The position numbers and the translations under genes are program-made. This document shows positions 21,070 to 33,266 of a DNA stretch of 64,000 nt, piece by piece (within the stretch, counting starts at the first letter, position 1; every line of letters starts with the position of its first letter). The stretch is taken from the NCBI GenBank assembly GCA_038503075.1, contig JBCAML010000017.1, positions 1,054,001 through 1,118,000 on the forward strand, given 5' to 3'. The notes beneath the pieces are model-generated. The model was not told the origin of the DNA. It saw nothing but the letters and a program-made list of their open reading frames with translations, and did not search any database. This stretch comes from Gyromitra esculenta (lineage: Eukaryota > Ascomycota > Pezizomycetes > Pezizales > Discinaceae).

Positions 21070-24000
21070 CATTTTTCTCCTTTGTCAGCGTTTTTTATTT
21101 CGGGGTTTTCAGTATCGGATGTGTGTGTGGAGGATAATTTGGATGGGGAACACTTTGTAGTTTCTTGTAGCCTTTCCCACAAAAATAAAATTATAAAAAC
21201 ACACGCACTTCTTGACACTGGAGCCTCAGGGTTTGCTTTCATCGATGAAAACTTTGTGCGTCACCATTCTTTGCCATTATCTCCCCTTAAAACCCCTCGC
21301 CAATTGGAAGTCATTGATGGCCGAACAATTGCCTCAGGAGATATCACCAACCTATGTCACCTGGAGCTTTCTATCCAACAACACAATGAAAAAGCTCCCT
21401 TCTTCTTCACAAAACTAGGACACTATCCCCTAGTGCTCGGTATTCTGTAGATGAACCTTCATGACGTTCATCTACAATTCGCCAATAAAAGCATTGAATT
21501 CAATTCTGAGTTCTGCACCACCCACTGTGCCCCCAAACAACCTATCGTCTCCGTCGCCGCCATTCCACCCCCAGCTAAGCTTAACGCCGCTTTCATTGGG
21601 GCCGCCGGCTTCCGCTTGCTCGCCAGAAAAAGGGGTATTCAAGTCTATTCAATGTCTCTATACGAAATAAATAAAGTCCTCGATAGTAAAACCACCAAAG
21701 AGGAATGGAGACAAAGAATACCCGCTGAGTATCACGAATACCTGGACATGTTCGATAAAGCAAAAGCCCAAGGACTCCCTCCCCGTCGCCCCTATGATCA
21801 TCGCATCACCCTCCAAGAAGGCAAGGAGCCACCATTCGGCCCCCTTTATGGTATGTCACGGGATGAACTTCTAGTTCTTAAGAAGTACATCGAAGACAAC
21901 CTAGAGAAAGGCTTCATTCGCGCCAGTTCGTCTTCTGCCGGTTCCCCAGTCCTCTTTGCTGCAAAACCTGATGGATCTCTCCGTCTCTGCGTCGACTACC
22001 GTGGCCTTAATGCTCTCACAGTTAAGGACCGATATACCTCCCCCTTGATCAAAGAAACCTTAGACCGTCTAGCAAAGGCGCAATAGTATTCGAAGCTCGA
22101 CCTTTGCGATGGCTTTCACCAAATTCGTATTGCCGAAGGAGAAGAATGGAAAACAGCCTTCCGAACTCGGTATGGCCTCTACGAATACATGGTAATGCCA
22201 TTCGGCCTCACCAACGCCCCCGGGACCATCCAACGCTTTGTTAATGACTCCCTTCGAGAGTATCTGGATCTGTTTTGTACAGCATACCTCGACGACATCC
22301 TTATCTATAGCGATACCCTCGCCGAGCATCGAGTACATGTTAAACAAGTCCTTGATGCTCTAAAAGCTAACAATATCCTTCTCAAACCTGAGAATTGCAA
22401 ATTCCATGTGCAGTCTATTAAATACCTTGGTTTCGTTCTTACATCCGAAGGTATCAAGATGGACGAAGATAAACTCAAGGCCATTAGGGATTGGAACTGC
22501 CCAAAATCAATCAAAGATGTCCAAGCTTTTCTCGGATTTGCCAATTTCTATCACCGGTTTATCTTGGGATTCTCTCGCCTGGCCGCTCCCCTTACTGCCT
22601 TCACCAAAAAAGGAGTAGTTTTCGAATGGACTGTTGAAGCCGAACTTGCCTTTGAAGCCCTTAAAGACGCATTTACCAAAGCCCCTGTACTCATGCACTT
22701 CGATCCCTGTAAGAAGATCTTTGTGGAATCCGATGCTTCAGACTTCGTATCCGGTGGTGTTCTTTCACAACTGGATGATAATGACGTACTCCACCCCGTG
22801 GCCTTCTTCTCCAAAAAGCACTCACCTGCTGAATGCAACTACGAGATTTATGACAAAGAACTCTTAGCCATTGTCCGCTGTTTTGAAGAATAGCACCCAG
22901 AACTTGAAGGATCCGAACTCCCTATCACGGTTATTACTGACCATAAAGACTTGGAGTATATCATGACTACCAAGCAGCTTAACCGAAGACAGGTCAGATG
23001 GGCAGAGTACCTCTCCCGCTTGGATTTTGTAATCACATACCGACCAGGAGTACAAGGAGGGAAACCGGATGCATTGACTCGGAGATCAAATGATCTCCCT
23101 GAAGAAGGGGTTAATAGACTACAATACTAACACCAAGTAGTCCTGAAAGAGAAAAACCTTGACCCTAAGCTGAGTTTGTTTTCGGGTTCTTTATCAAATG
23201 AACCCGCTGAATTGGATGCTCCCATGGAAACCTTAATCAATGATGGATATATAGCTGACCCGTTCCCACAAAAAATTCTACTAGCACTCTAGAACGGTGA
23301 ACAACAGTCCAAGGAAATCACACTCGGTGACTGTTCTGAAATTGGTGGCCATCTCTTCTACCGCCAAAAGCTCTATATTCCCAACCATGACCCACTCCGC
23401 CTTCTGATTTTACAACGACACCATGATGCCCCCTCTGCTGGCCACCCAGGACGTGAAAACTCCTTTGAACTTATCTCTAGGCATTTTTATTGGCCTAAAA
23501 TGAGAGAGTACATCGGACGATACACCAGGAACTGCCATATTTGCCGACGAGTGAAACCTAGCACCCTCGGTACCCACGGTGTTCTAAAACCCCTCCCAAT
23601 TCCTAATCGCCCTTGGGAAAAGTTATCAATGGACTTTGTTACCGGCTTCCCCAAGTCAAATGGCTTCGACGCGATAATGGTTGTGGTGGACAGACTGTCA
23701 AAAATGCGACACCTAATCCCTTGTAATACCACGATCAATGCTGAACAAACCGCCAAACTTTATCTTCTAAATGTTTGGAAACTTCACGGGTTGCCTACAC
23801 AAATTACATCGGACAGAGGAACGCAGTTCACTGCAAAATTCTGGAAGTACCTGTGTCAACGCTTGAATATCTCCGCCCGCATGTCCACCTCGTTTCACCC
23901 AGAGACCGATGGGCAAATGGAATGTCTAAATGCTGTGATGGAACAATACCTTCACTGTTATGTGTCCTATCAGCAAGACGACTGGTCTAAGTGGTTACCT

Positions 24001-24127
24001 ATGGCCGAGTTCGCCGCCAACAACCAAGAATCCGCTAGCACAAGAGCTACCCCTTTCTTCGCAAACTATGGCTATCACCTCGCTTCGATACTTCTGTCGT
24101 CCCTAATAATGGTTCTCCACAGACGCT

Positions 24128-24535
24128 TTTCAAGGATGAAGTGAAGTGATGGGTTAGGGTTCGGGTATTGATGGTTGCAACGGATGATGGATTTGTATAA
24201 TGTCTTTGTTGTTCGGCTGTGTTTCGGTTATGAGTCACGAGGGGGATTGCGGGGTATATAAGAAAGGGATATTAGACGGTTGTTGTGGTTTTCTTCTCTC
24301 TTCTTTAAGCAACGTTCTTACATTACTTCTACTGTATTGTTTTAATATTACTTCAATTCTACCTCAGAATCCTCGCGGTCGTTGTCGTTGTGAAAACCTT
24401 ACACTTAACTCGCCTGGAGTTAGAACCCACGTAAGACCTGTAGAAACATCGTGATTCTTATCGCTTGACTTCTCGTTTAAGAAGATCGCTCACCTTCAGG
24501 GATACTGAAGGCTTAACGAGGATCAAACCGTGAGA
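24128..24535 (+). repeat. Solo gypsy LTR in pol C, TSD ACGCT
   Basis: A 408-bp LTR runs from TTTCAAGG to CCGTGAGA, flanked by ACGCT at 24123-24127 and 24536-24540. pol C continues on both sides. It is diverged (loss of several bases around the TATA-like region and the U5 stem), so it is older or relaxed. Confidence 0.92.
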
Positions 24536-24991
24536 ACGCTTGACGCCAATGAATTTGCAAAAGATGGAAAATCTTAGAGACTTTCTTCGAACGCAGATGA
24601 GAACGGCTCAGGACATCTTCGAGGATAGTACTAATCGACACCGTGTCCCCGCACCCTCCTTTAAAGTCAATGATGAAGTCTTCGTGTCTATGAAAAACAT
24701 GAGGACAACCAGGAATTCTAGGAAACTGGACTGGAAATGGAGTGGCCCCTTCCCAATTAAACGAATAATCTCCGCTCACGCCTATGAGGTTGATCTACCA
24801 GTCTCGATGAAGTATCATCCGGTGTTCCATATCTCACTCCTAAGGGAAGCCCCTAACGATCCCATCCCTGGTCAAGTTATTACACTACCCTTTCCGATTC
24901 AGGTTAATGATCATGAAGAATACCTCATAGAAAGTGTTCTTGACTCCCGTCTTCGCCACGGTAAACTTCAATACTTAATCGAATGGACTGG

Positions 24992-25401
24992 TCTCAAGGG
25001 GCAAGGTTTGTCTTCAAGCTCTCAGGTATCCCCCGAGATGAGCAGTGCTACTTGAAGGGAAAACTAAGCGACAAGAGTGTTTACTAAATTCCACAGGCTC
25101 TACGAAGTGTTCAAGTATAGAGGACCTGAGGACGGCGACAGCGTAAGGTTATGAGATATAACCGAGGGTTGTATTGTAGAATACAAGAGTGTACAATAGA
25201 AGACGTTGCTTAAAGAAAGAAGAAGAAAAAGTACAACAAGAGGGGACAACCCTTCGCTTATATACCAAATCCCAACCCTTTCGATGACAAAGACATGACT
25301 CATTGTAACGAAAACCTAAAGAAACACAAAGAACAACAACGTAGCACAATACCCTGGTACCTTTGTACCCGGCAAACCAACGAAAACAGTTATCCATGAA
25401 A
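24992..25401 (-). repeat. Inverted solo gypsy LTR in pol C chromodomain, TSD ACTGG
   Basis: A 410-bp family I LTR lies in reverse orientation (tctcaagg...catgaaa), flanked by ACTGG at 24987-24991 and 25402-25406. It interrupts the chromodomain codons at IEWTG/GYALPTWEP. Confidence 0.93.
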
Positions 25402-25546
25402 ACTGGCTATGCCCTACCCACTTGGGAACCCGCTGAATACCATGAGGAAACAGAAGCAGTAGACGTATTTCATCAAAGGTATCTGGATAAGCCCAAGAGG
25501 GACTTGGTTAGTGTTCGCAGGAGCTCACGGTTATGAAGGGGGCTAC

Positions 25547-25955
25547 TTTCATGGATGGACGTTTTCGTTGGTTAGTTAGGTACATGGGTACATGGTCGTT
25601 GCGTTCTGTTGTTCTTTGTGTTTCTTTCGCTTTTTGTTACGATGAGTCACGACTTTGTCATCGAAGGAGCTGGAATTTTAGTATATAAGCGAAGGGAGTT
25701 CCCCTCTTGTTGTACTTTTTCTTCTTCTTTCCTTAAGCAACGTCTTCTATTGTACACTCACTGTATCTTACAAATACAACCTCAGACTACACCTCATAGT
25801 CTTTCGCTGTCGCCGTCTTTTAGTTATTATAACTAGAACCACTTGTAGAGCCTGTAGAATCCCCGCACACTCTCCTGTCGTTAGTTTCTAGTTCAAGTAG
25901 CACTGCTTATCTCGGGGGATACCTGAGAGCTTGACGAGAATCTCACTCCTTGAGA
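25547..25955 (+). repeat. LTR shared by elements C and D
   Basis: This 409-bp LTR runs from TTTCATGG to CCTTGAGA. It ends element C and stands as the 5' LTR of element D, whose PBS starts at 25957. It pairs closely with C's 5' LTR but is clearly diverged from D's 3' LTR, so it belongs to C by descent. Confidence 0.9.
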
Positions 25956-25956
25956 T

Positions 25957-25966
25957 TACGTTGCTT
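25957..25966 (+). promoter_or_regulatory. Primer-binding site, self-complementary to LTR (element D)
   Basis: TACGTTGCTT after the LTR is identical to elements C and E. It complements AAGCAACGT at 25736-25744 in the preceding LTR. Confidence 0.7.
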
Positions 25967-26014
25967 CCCAAATCTACACCCTCTACCCCGCTCTCCCCTC
26001 AACCAAAAGTCACC

Positions 26015-27687
26015 ATGAGCAACCCTGCCCCCGCCCCCTGGACCTTCACTACATTTGAGAACTTCCAGGCCGCTGCCAACGCCGACCTCGCCTCCGCCTA
26101 TGAGGAAATCCGTTCCCACTATCAACAGCGGGTCGACAACCTCACTTACGCAGACCTACAACTTGAGGAAGCCACTCAAGAAAGGAACAACATGACGGCA
26201 AGGTTCAACACTTGCCAGTCCCAACTACCAGTGGCTGAAGCAGAGGTCGCCCGCTTTCGCAACGCTGTCCCTCCACCACCTGCGCCCTCGCCACCACCAC
26301 CTCCCGCTCATACACAAGGAGGCCGTTCAGACAAGATGCCTGACCCAGATAAATTCAATGGGTCCCGCGATAAGCTCCCCGGGTTCGTCCTGCAACTTCG
26401 GTCAAAACTCTCGGTTAACGCCGACCGCTTCTCCAGTAGCAACAATATGATATTGTATGCTATCAGCCGCCTTGAAGGAGCCACCCTCGAGCACATCCGC
26501 CACTCCGTCCTCCCTGACGGAACAACCACCTGGAACTCCGCAGCCGATCTGATCACCGCCCTGGAAACAGCCTTCGGCGACCCCGACCCCCTCGGCACCG
26601 CCCGCTGTGAGCTACATCAACTCCGACAAGGAAAACGAGACTTCTCCGCCTACCTTGCCAATTTCCAACGCATCATGGGGCGCCTCAACTATGATGAGTC
26701 TGCCAAGAATGATGCTCTAGAGTTCGGCATGTCGGATGAGCTGAAAGAAGCGGTAGTAACTGTTGCCGACTTCCCCACCACCTTCACTTCCCTCTGCGCC
26801 TTCCTCCTCCGTCTAGATAACCGTATCCGAGCAAGAAGAGAGGAGAAGAAAAATGCCGCCCGCAACACCATGGGACAATTCGCCACCCCTGTCGCCGCCC
26901 CCGCCGCCTTTACCCCCACTTCCTCCTCCTTCGCCCCTGGAGGACATGCTCCCATGGATCTCTCCTTCGGCCGTACCTCCACCTCCTGCCCTGCCCCTGA
27001 ACAACACTACTCTCACGGTTCAGTCCCTCGTTAAGCCCTTCAGTATCCCTGAAGGTGAGCAGTGCTACTTAAGCGAGGTACTAACTCGTTTTGAAGAGTG
27101 CAGTGTTTCTACAAGTTCTACTGGAGGTATACTTCAAGGCGAAGTATCGACGATGGTTCACGGCAACAGCGAGGGTTCTGAGGTAGAACCGGAATTGTAT
27201 TGTAATAGACACAGGAGAAGGTAAACGAGAACGTTGTTTGAGAAAAGAAAGAAGAAGAGAAAACCACAGCGACCGAAATCCTTCGCTTAAATACCCCGCT
27301 TTCCCGTAACACAAACAACACCCTAACGATAACCGAAAAACAACCGAACAACAAAGCCATTATATCCCGACGACCCTTCATTACTACCAACGACTTCACC
27401 TTAACCCATTACCCAGTTTCATCCGTGAAAGCTACGTTCAGGTTAACGGGAGAAGAAAGTTATCGCCCGAAGAGAAGACTTGGAGACAGACCAACAACCG
27501 CTGTCTGTTCTGCGCCGGAGAAGGGCATATCTTTTCCAACTGCCCCTCCGCCTCCAAACGCCCCGCCATGAGGGGAGCCGTTACCAATGCCGCCGCCGCC
27601 CCTCCTGCTCCCTCTGTTTTTCCACCCCCTTTGCCACCACGTTTTCCTGCCTTTGATGCAGCAGACTCAGTTGAGTCTTTAAACTAA
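26015..27687 (+). pseudogene. gag of element D, interrupted by an LTR
   Basis: The frame starts MSNPAPAPWTF at 26015 and is open through the capsid-like region. It is cut at 27010 by the inverted LTR and resumes at 27436 with VNGRRKLSPEEKTW, the zinc knuckle CLFCAGEGHIFSNC and the Pro/Ala-rich tail, ending TAA 27685-27687 directly after TTTAAAC. Apart from the insertion this gag has no stop codon. Confidence 0.88.
27011..27430 (-). repeat. Inverted solo gypsy LTR (family II) in gag D
   Basis: A 420-bp LTR lies in reverse orientation (tctcacgg...ccgtgaaa). Flanks are ACTAC (27006-27010) and GCTAC (27431-27435), a target duplication with one changed base. The U5 hairpin CCTTCAG-GGATA..., reversed, lies at about 27030-27055. 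Confidence 0.88.
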
Positions 27688-27722
27688 TTCAACCGGAGTC
27701 GCCTTGTGACCCTGCTCTGGTT
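27678..27722 (+). promoter_or_regulatory. Candidate -1 ribosomal frameshift signal (element D)
   Basis: T TTA AAC (27678-27684) is followed by TAA. AACCGGAG (27691-27698) pairs with CTCTGGTT (27715-27722) with one G-U pair. pol is in the -1 frame. Confidence 0.75.
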
Positions 27723-30700
27723 CCTTTTTCTCCTTTGTCAGCGTTCTCTATTTCTGGGTGTTCAGTGTCGGATGTGTGTGTGGAGGATAATTTGGATGGG
27801 GAACACTTTGTAGTTTCTTGTAGCCTTTCCCACAACAATAAAATTATAAAAACACATGCACTTCTTGACACTGGAGCCTCAGGGTTTGCTTTCATTGACG
27901 AAAACTTTGTGCATCACCATTCCCTGCCTCTATCTCCCCTTAAAACCCCCCGCCAATTGGAAGTCATTGACGGCCGAACAATTGCCTCGGGAGATATTAC
28001 CAATCTTTGCCACTTAGAACTCTCTATCCAACAACACATCGAGAGAGCTCCCTTCTTCGTCACCAAACTAAGCCATTACCCCCTGGTACTCGGTATCCCT
28101 TGGATGAACCTCCATGATGTTCACCTACAATTTGCAAACAAAAGCATTGAATTCAACTCTGAATTCTGCACCACCCACTGTGCCCCCAAACAACCCATTG
28201 TTTCAGTCGTTGTTATCCCTCCTCCAGCCAAGCTCAATGCTACCTTTATTGGCGCTGCCAGTTTCCGCTTGCTTGCCAGAAAAAAGGGTATCCAGGTCTA
28301 TTCTATGTCCCTTTACGAAATCAACTGAGTTCTTGATAGCAAGACCACTAAGGAAGAGTGGAGACAACGAATACCTGCTGAATACCATGAGTACCTGGAC
28401 ATGTTTGACAAAGCAAAAGCACAAGGACTCCCCCCCGCCGCCCCTATGACCACCGCATCACCCTCCAAGAAGGCAAGGAACCCCCATTCGGCCCACTCTA
28501 CGGCATGTCACGAGATGAACTTCTAGTTCTTAAGAAGTATATCGAAGACAACTTAGAAAAAGGATTTATCCGTGCCAGTTCATCTTCCGCGGGTTCTCCA
28601 GTCCTCTTCGCCGCCAAGCCCGATGGTTCCCTCCGCCTTTGTGTCGATTATCGTGGCCTTAACGCTCTCACGGTTAAGGACAGATACACTTCCCCCCTGA
28701 TCAAAGAAACCTTGGATCGCCTTGCAAAAGCTCAGTGGTACTCCAAACTCGATCTCCGCGATGGCTTTCACCAAATTCGTATCGCTGAGGGAGAAGAATG
28801 GAAAACAGCCTTTCGAACGCGATATGGCTTATACGAATACATGGTAATGCCATTCGGCCTTACCAACGCCCCCGGTACATTCCAACGATTCGTGAACGAT
28901 TCCCTCTGAGAATATCTAGATCTTTTCTGCACGGCTTACCTCGACAACATTCTTATCTACAGCGATACTCTTGCTGAGCACAAGGTACATGTCAGACAAG
29001 TACTCGACGCCCTTAAAGCCAACAATATCCTTCTCAAACCTGAGAAGTGTGAATTCCATGTGCAGTCCATCAAATACCTCGGCCTAATCCTTACCCCCGA
29101 AGGCATCAAGATGGACGATGATAAATTAAAAGCCGTCCGAGACTGGAATCGCCCAAAGTCAATTAAAGACGTACAAGCCTTCCTTGGTTTCGCAAATTTT
29201 TACCGTAGATTTATCTTGGGATTTTCTCGCCTCGCTGCCCCTCTCACCGCCTTCACAAAAAAAGGCATTGTTTTCGAATGGACCGTCGAAGCTGAGCTTG
29301 CTTTTGAAGCTCTCAAAGACGCCTTCACTAAAGCCCCGGTACTCATCCACTTCGACCCCCGAAAAAAGATCTTTGTGGAATCCGATGCTTCCGACTTCGT
29401 CTCAGGTGGCGTCCTCTCTCAGCTCGACGACCAAGGCATACTCCACCCCGTGGCATTCTTCTCTAAAAAACACTCACCTGCTGAATGTAACTACAAGATA
29501 TACGACAAAGAATTGCTAGCCATTATCCGCTGCTTTGAAGAATGGCGCCCTGAGCTCGAAGGATCAGAACTCCCCATCTCCGTCATTACAGACCACAAAA
29601 ACTTGGAATACTTTATGACCACCAAGCAATTAAATCGAAGACAGGTCAGATGGGCCGAATACCTTTCACGTTTTGACTTTGTCATCACGTACAGACCAGG
29701 AGTACAAGGAGGAAAGCCGGACGCATTGACTCGGAGATCAGGAGATCTCCCTGAAGAAGGGGATGAAAGACTACAACACCAACACCAAGTAGTCTTGAAG
29801 GAAAAGAATTTGGACCCCAAGCTGAGTTTGTTTTCGGGTTCTTTATCAAATGAACCCGCTGAATTGGATGCCCCCCTTGAGACCTTGATGAGCCATGGAT
29901 ATAGTGCTGACCCATTCCCACAAAAAATTCTTCTAGCGCTTAGAAATGGAGAACGACAATCCAAGGAAATCACATTAGGCGACTGCACTGAAAGTAACGG
30001 TCGCCTTTTCTATCGACAAAAGCTCTATATCCCGAACCATGACCCTCTTCGTCTCCTTATTCTCCAACGACACCATGATGCTCCTTCCGCCGGCCACCCA
30101 GGACGTGAAAAATCCTTTGAACTCATCTCTAGACATTTTTATTGGCCAAAGATGAGAGAATACATCGGACGATACACCAGGAACTGCCATACCTGCCGAC
30201 GAGCAAAACCTAGTACTCTCGGTACCCACGGCGTTCTAAAGCCGCTCCCAATCCCTAATCGCCCTTGGGAAGAATTATCAATGGATTTCGTCACCGGTCT
30301 TCCTTTGTCAAATGGCTTTGATGCGATAATGGTTGTAGTGGATAGACTATCTAAGATGCGACATTTAGTTCCTTGTAATACTACGATCAATGCCGAACAA
30401 ACCGCTGAGATATACCTCCAAAATGTCTGGAAACTTCACGGGTTACCTACGCACATCACTTCGGATAGAGGAACACAGTTCACTGCAAAATTCTGGAAGC
30501 ACCTGTGCCAACGCTTAAATATCGCTGCCCATTTATCCACCTCTTTTCATCCAGAAACGGACGGTCAAATTGAACACCTGAATGCTGTAATGGAGCAATA
30601 TCTTCGCTGCTATGTCTCCTATCAGCAAGACGATTGGTCTAAATGGCTACCTATTGCCGAATTCGCTGCTAATAATCAAGAATCCGCCAGTACCAAGGCC

Positions 30701-31204
30701 ACGCCGTTCTTTGCGAATTACGGCTATCACCCCCGCTTCGATACCTCAGTCGTACCCAATGACCGCTCTCCCCAGACCCTCGATGCTGACGACTTTGCCT
30801 CCAAAATGGAAGAACTTAGAGACTTCCTTCGAGTACAGATGAAGACAGCCCAAGACATCTTCGAGTCGAGTACAAATCGGCACCGTACCCCTGCTCCATC
30901 GTTTAGGGAAAAGGACGAAGTGTTTGTATCAATGAAGAACATGAGGACAACGCGGAATTCAAGGAAGTTGGATTGGAAATGGAGTGGCCCATTCCCGGTG
31001 AAACGTGCTATTTCAGCTTATGCCTACGAGATTGATCTCCCAAAGTCAATGAAGTATCACCCTGTGTTCCATGTTTCGTTGATTAGAGCAGCTCCCGTCA
31101 ACCCACTCCCCGGTCAAGTCATTATACCGCCCCCACCAGTTCAAGTTAATGATCACGAGGAATACCTTGTCGAAACTATTCTAGATTCCCGTTTACGCTG
31201 CGGG

Positions 31205-32141
31205 TGTAAGACCGGTACTTCTTACCGCACAGGAAATCTCCAAGAAGCTTTAGATAACAATCTAGACGCTATAACCTGCCCGGTTGCTATCCGCAACACA
31301 ATACACAGGCGCAAGTCCTAACTGCTTCTTATGAACCGCTAAAAGATAACCGTAGAGTTCAAAGTAGGGATCGAGCAAAGTTCCGTGAAGAACTTCCAAT
31401 AGTAAGGTTTTAATAACTAACGCTGAAGGGCCAAAGCCTTGCTAAGCGAGATAAAAGTAATTCACAAGTAATAGAGTAAATTGCACTAAGTAATTTTGCT
31501 AGAAACAATATAATATTGATAAGGCTCGTTCTTCATCGCTAATGATCCGACTCAGAGTTTACATCCACCGCGAGAGTATTTATATTGCGTCTTCTCTGCT
31601 ATGTTTGGGTATAGTGTGGTATAGAGGCGCTAACTACTATGGCAACATGAAACCACTTCGCCTTATCTTCATACCCGATACCCCATTGAGTTCCCCCGAT
31701 CCGCGATTCTCCGAGCAGTATGCATGTCGGTAACACGGGAGTTACGTATTCGTCTTCATTGCGTTCGTCTCTTCGAGACGATCATTTCGCCTGTCCGAAT
31801 CGTCGCGTAGATTGCGTTCCCTTATCTTTGTCAGTCAGTAACTCCGCCGTTTTGGTCCGATTTGCAATCCGTTTGAACCACAGCGAAGCTAGACACTTCC
31901 CTACATACCCTCCGGGTCCCATTCCGCCGGACGGTTTTGCTTGACGGCCTAGGGTTACTTTTACCCTCCGAGACAGGTCTTTTCTGGTGCTGTCCCCCTT
32001 CTCCAAATACTATACCTACTGGAAGGATTGGAGGCAGGGTAACAGGCTCCAGTCCCGATCCGGAAGGTGCTAAAGTAGGGTAACTCCAAAGATAGGGTAA
32101 CTCCAGGGCCAGGAACTCCTTCAAAAGGTACAGGTATAACA
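31205..32141 (-). repeat. Inverted TG...CA solo LTR of the second family, TSD GCGGG
   Basis: A 937-bp insertion reads tgtaagac...gtataaca on the plus strand, flanked by perfect GCGGG at 31200-31204 and 32142-32146. Its first about 540 bp are the reverse complement of the right part of 17800-18716. The rest is unrelated to that copy. It interrupts the chromodomain of pol D. Confidence 0.85.
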
Positions 32142-32316
32142 GCGGGAAACTTCAATACTTGGTCGGGTGGACTGGCTATGCACTACCCACTTGGGAGCCT
32201 GCGGAGTACCACGAAGAGACGGAAGCGGTAGATTCTTTCCACCAACGATATCCGGATAAACCGAGGGAGGAAGTAGTTGGTGTTCGCAGGAGCTCACGGC
32301 TATGAGGGGGGGTTAC

Positions 32317-32728
32317 TTTCATGGATGGATGTTATGTTGATTGATTAGGTACATGGGTACATGGTTGTCGCGTTCTGTTGTTGTTCTTTGTGTTTCCATG
32401 GGTTTCCTGTTACAATGAGTCATGTCTTTGTCATTGAAGGAGTTGGAATGTGGTATATAAGCAAAGGGATTTCTCCTCATATTGTACTTTTCCTTCTTCT
32501 TTCTTTAAGCAACGTCTTCTATTGTACACTCACTGTATCCTACGAATACAAACCTCGGATTACACCTCGTAATCTTTCGCTGCCGCCGTCTTCAAGTCAT
32601 CATAACTCGAACCACTAGTAGAGCCTGTAGAATCTTCGTACACTCTCTTGTCGTTAGTTTCTCATTCAAGTAGCACTGCTTATCTCGGGGGATACCTGAG
32701 AGCTTGACGAGAATCTCGCTCCTTGAGA
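32317..32728 (+). repeat. 3' LTR of element D (family I)
   Basis: A 412-bp LTR follows the stop codon and the G-rich PPT (gaggggggg). It runs from TTTCATGG to CCTTGAGA. It is visibly more diverged from 25547-25955 than that LTR is from 19321-19729. Confidence 0.9.
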
Positions 32729-32795
32729 CGTACCCCCGTATGTTCGCGACCAGAATTAACGCCGGTTGTTTGTTTGTCCTGCTATGATCAGGTGG

Positions 32796-33206
32796 TTTCA
32801 TGGATGGTTGTTGTATTGTTTGGTTAGTGGTACAGGTGTTTCGTCGTGTTGCTCTGTTGTTCTTTCGATATGTTTCCCTTGGTTTCCTTTACAATGAGTC
32901 ATACGTTTGTCATCAGAGAGGTGGATTATGAGTATATAAGCGAAGGGATTCCCCCTCATATTGTACTTTTCCTTCTTCTTTCTTTAAGCAACGTCTTCTA
33001 TAGTACACTCTTGTATTTCACAATACAAACCTCGGTTATACCTCATAACCTCACGCTGTCGCGGTCTTCAAGTCCTCTTTACTTGAACCACTCGTAGAGT
33101 CTATGAAATCTCGTGAATACTCTCGTCGCTCAAGTTTTCCATTCAAGTAGTACTGCTCATCTTGGAGGATACCTGAGAGCTTGTCGGAAAACCTCGCTCC
33201 TTGAGA
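32796..33206 (+). repeat. Solo gypsy LTR (family I), TSD GGTGG
   Basis: A 411-bp LTR runs from TTTCATGG to CCTTGAGA, with flanks GGTGG at 32791-32795 and 33207-33211. The R-U5 hairpin here is TTCAAGT...ACTTGAA, still paired. Confidence 0.93.
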
Positions 33207-33266
33207 GGTGGGTGTGAGATTTAGGGCCAAATATGGGCACATACATGAGATTCTGTCTCATGGTTG

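Larger units (their letters stand above)
21025..25536 (+). pseudogene. pol of element C (protease-RT-RNaseH-integrase-chromodomain), multiply broken
   Basis: Domain order is protease (LLDTGASGFAFID), RT (YLDD near 22288), RNase H (ESDASDFVSGG), zinc-binding integrase head (HHDAPSAGHPGR, CHICRR), DDE core (MDFVTGF, SDRGTQF, HPETDGQ) and chromodomain. Nonsense codons are TAG 21448-21450, TAG 22084-22086, TAG 22891-22893, TAA 23128-23130 and TAG 23290-23292. Three replace a Trp found in D and E and one a Gln. Two LTR insertions (24128-24535, 24992-25401) further split it. The chromodomain resumes at 25407 and the frame ends TGA 25534-25536. Confidence 0.9.
19321..25955 (+). mobile_element. Ty3/gypsy element C (full structure, inactivated)
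   Basis: The element consists of 5' LTR, PBS, gag, pol and 3' LTR. The two LTRs differ at only a handful of about 409 positions, yet gag and pol carry at least five nonsense codons. Two solo LTRs (24128-24535 plus, 24992-25401 minus) are inserted in the 3' half of pol. Its 3' LTR is followed directly by the PBS and gag of element D, so the two elements share that LTR. The left flank ACCTT is not repeated on the right. Confidence 0.93.
27678..32305 (+). pseudogene. pol of element D, broken
   Basis: Protease (LLDTGASGFAFID) is followed by TGA 28326-28328, then a one-base loss in a C run at about 28431-28436 relative to element C, then RT. A second TGA at 28907-28909 stands where C has CGA. The RT active site reads YLDN instead of YLDD near 28945. 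From 29060 a single frame covers the end of RT, RNase H (ESDASDFVSGGVL), integrase (HHDAPSAGHPGR, SDRGTQF, HPETDGQ) and the start of the chromodomain. It is cut at 31204 by the inverted TG...CA LTR and resumes at 32147 (KLQYLVGWTGYALPTWEP), ending TGA 32303-32305. Confidence 0.9.
25547..32728 (+). mobile_element. Ty3/gypsy element D (inactivated, interrupted)
   Basis: Order is shared LTR, PBS, gag, pol, 3' LTR (32317-32728). It is interrupted by an inverted solo gypsy LTR in gag (27011-27430) and by an inverted TG...CA LTR of the second family in pol (31205-32141). It carries a frameshift, nonsense codons and a substituted RT catalytic residue. The base pairs after the 3' LTR (CGTAC) do not repeat before C or D, consistent with recombination between elements rather than a simple insertion. 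Confidence 0.9.

Noticed and set aside
21041..21090. A pseudoknot downstream of the slippery site
   Set aside because: A tgac/gtca loop-downstream pairing is possible in C and D but is not kept in E, so only the simple hairpin is claimed.
29060..31321. Long open frame as an active pol
   Set aside because: It is only the 3' part of pol D; upstream there are stops, a frameshift and a changed RT active site, and downstream an LTR insertion.
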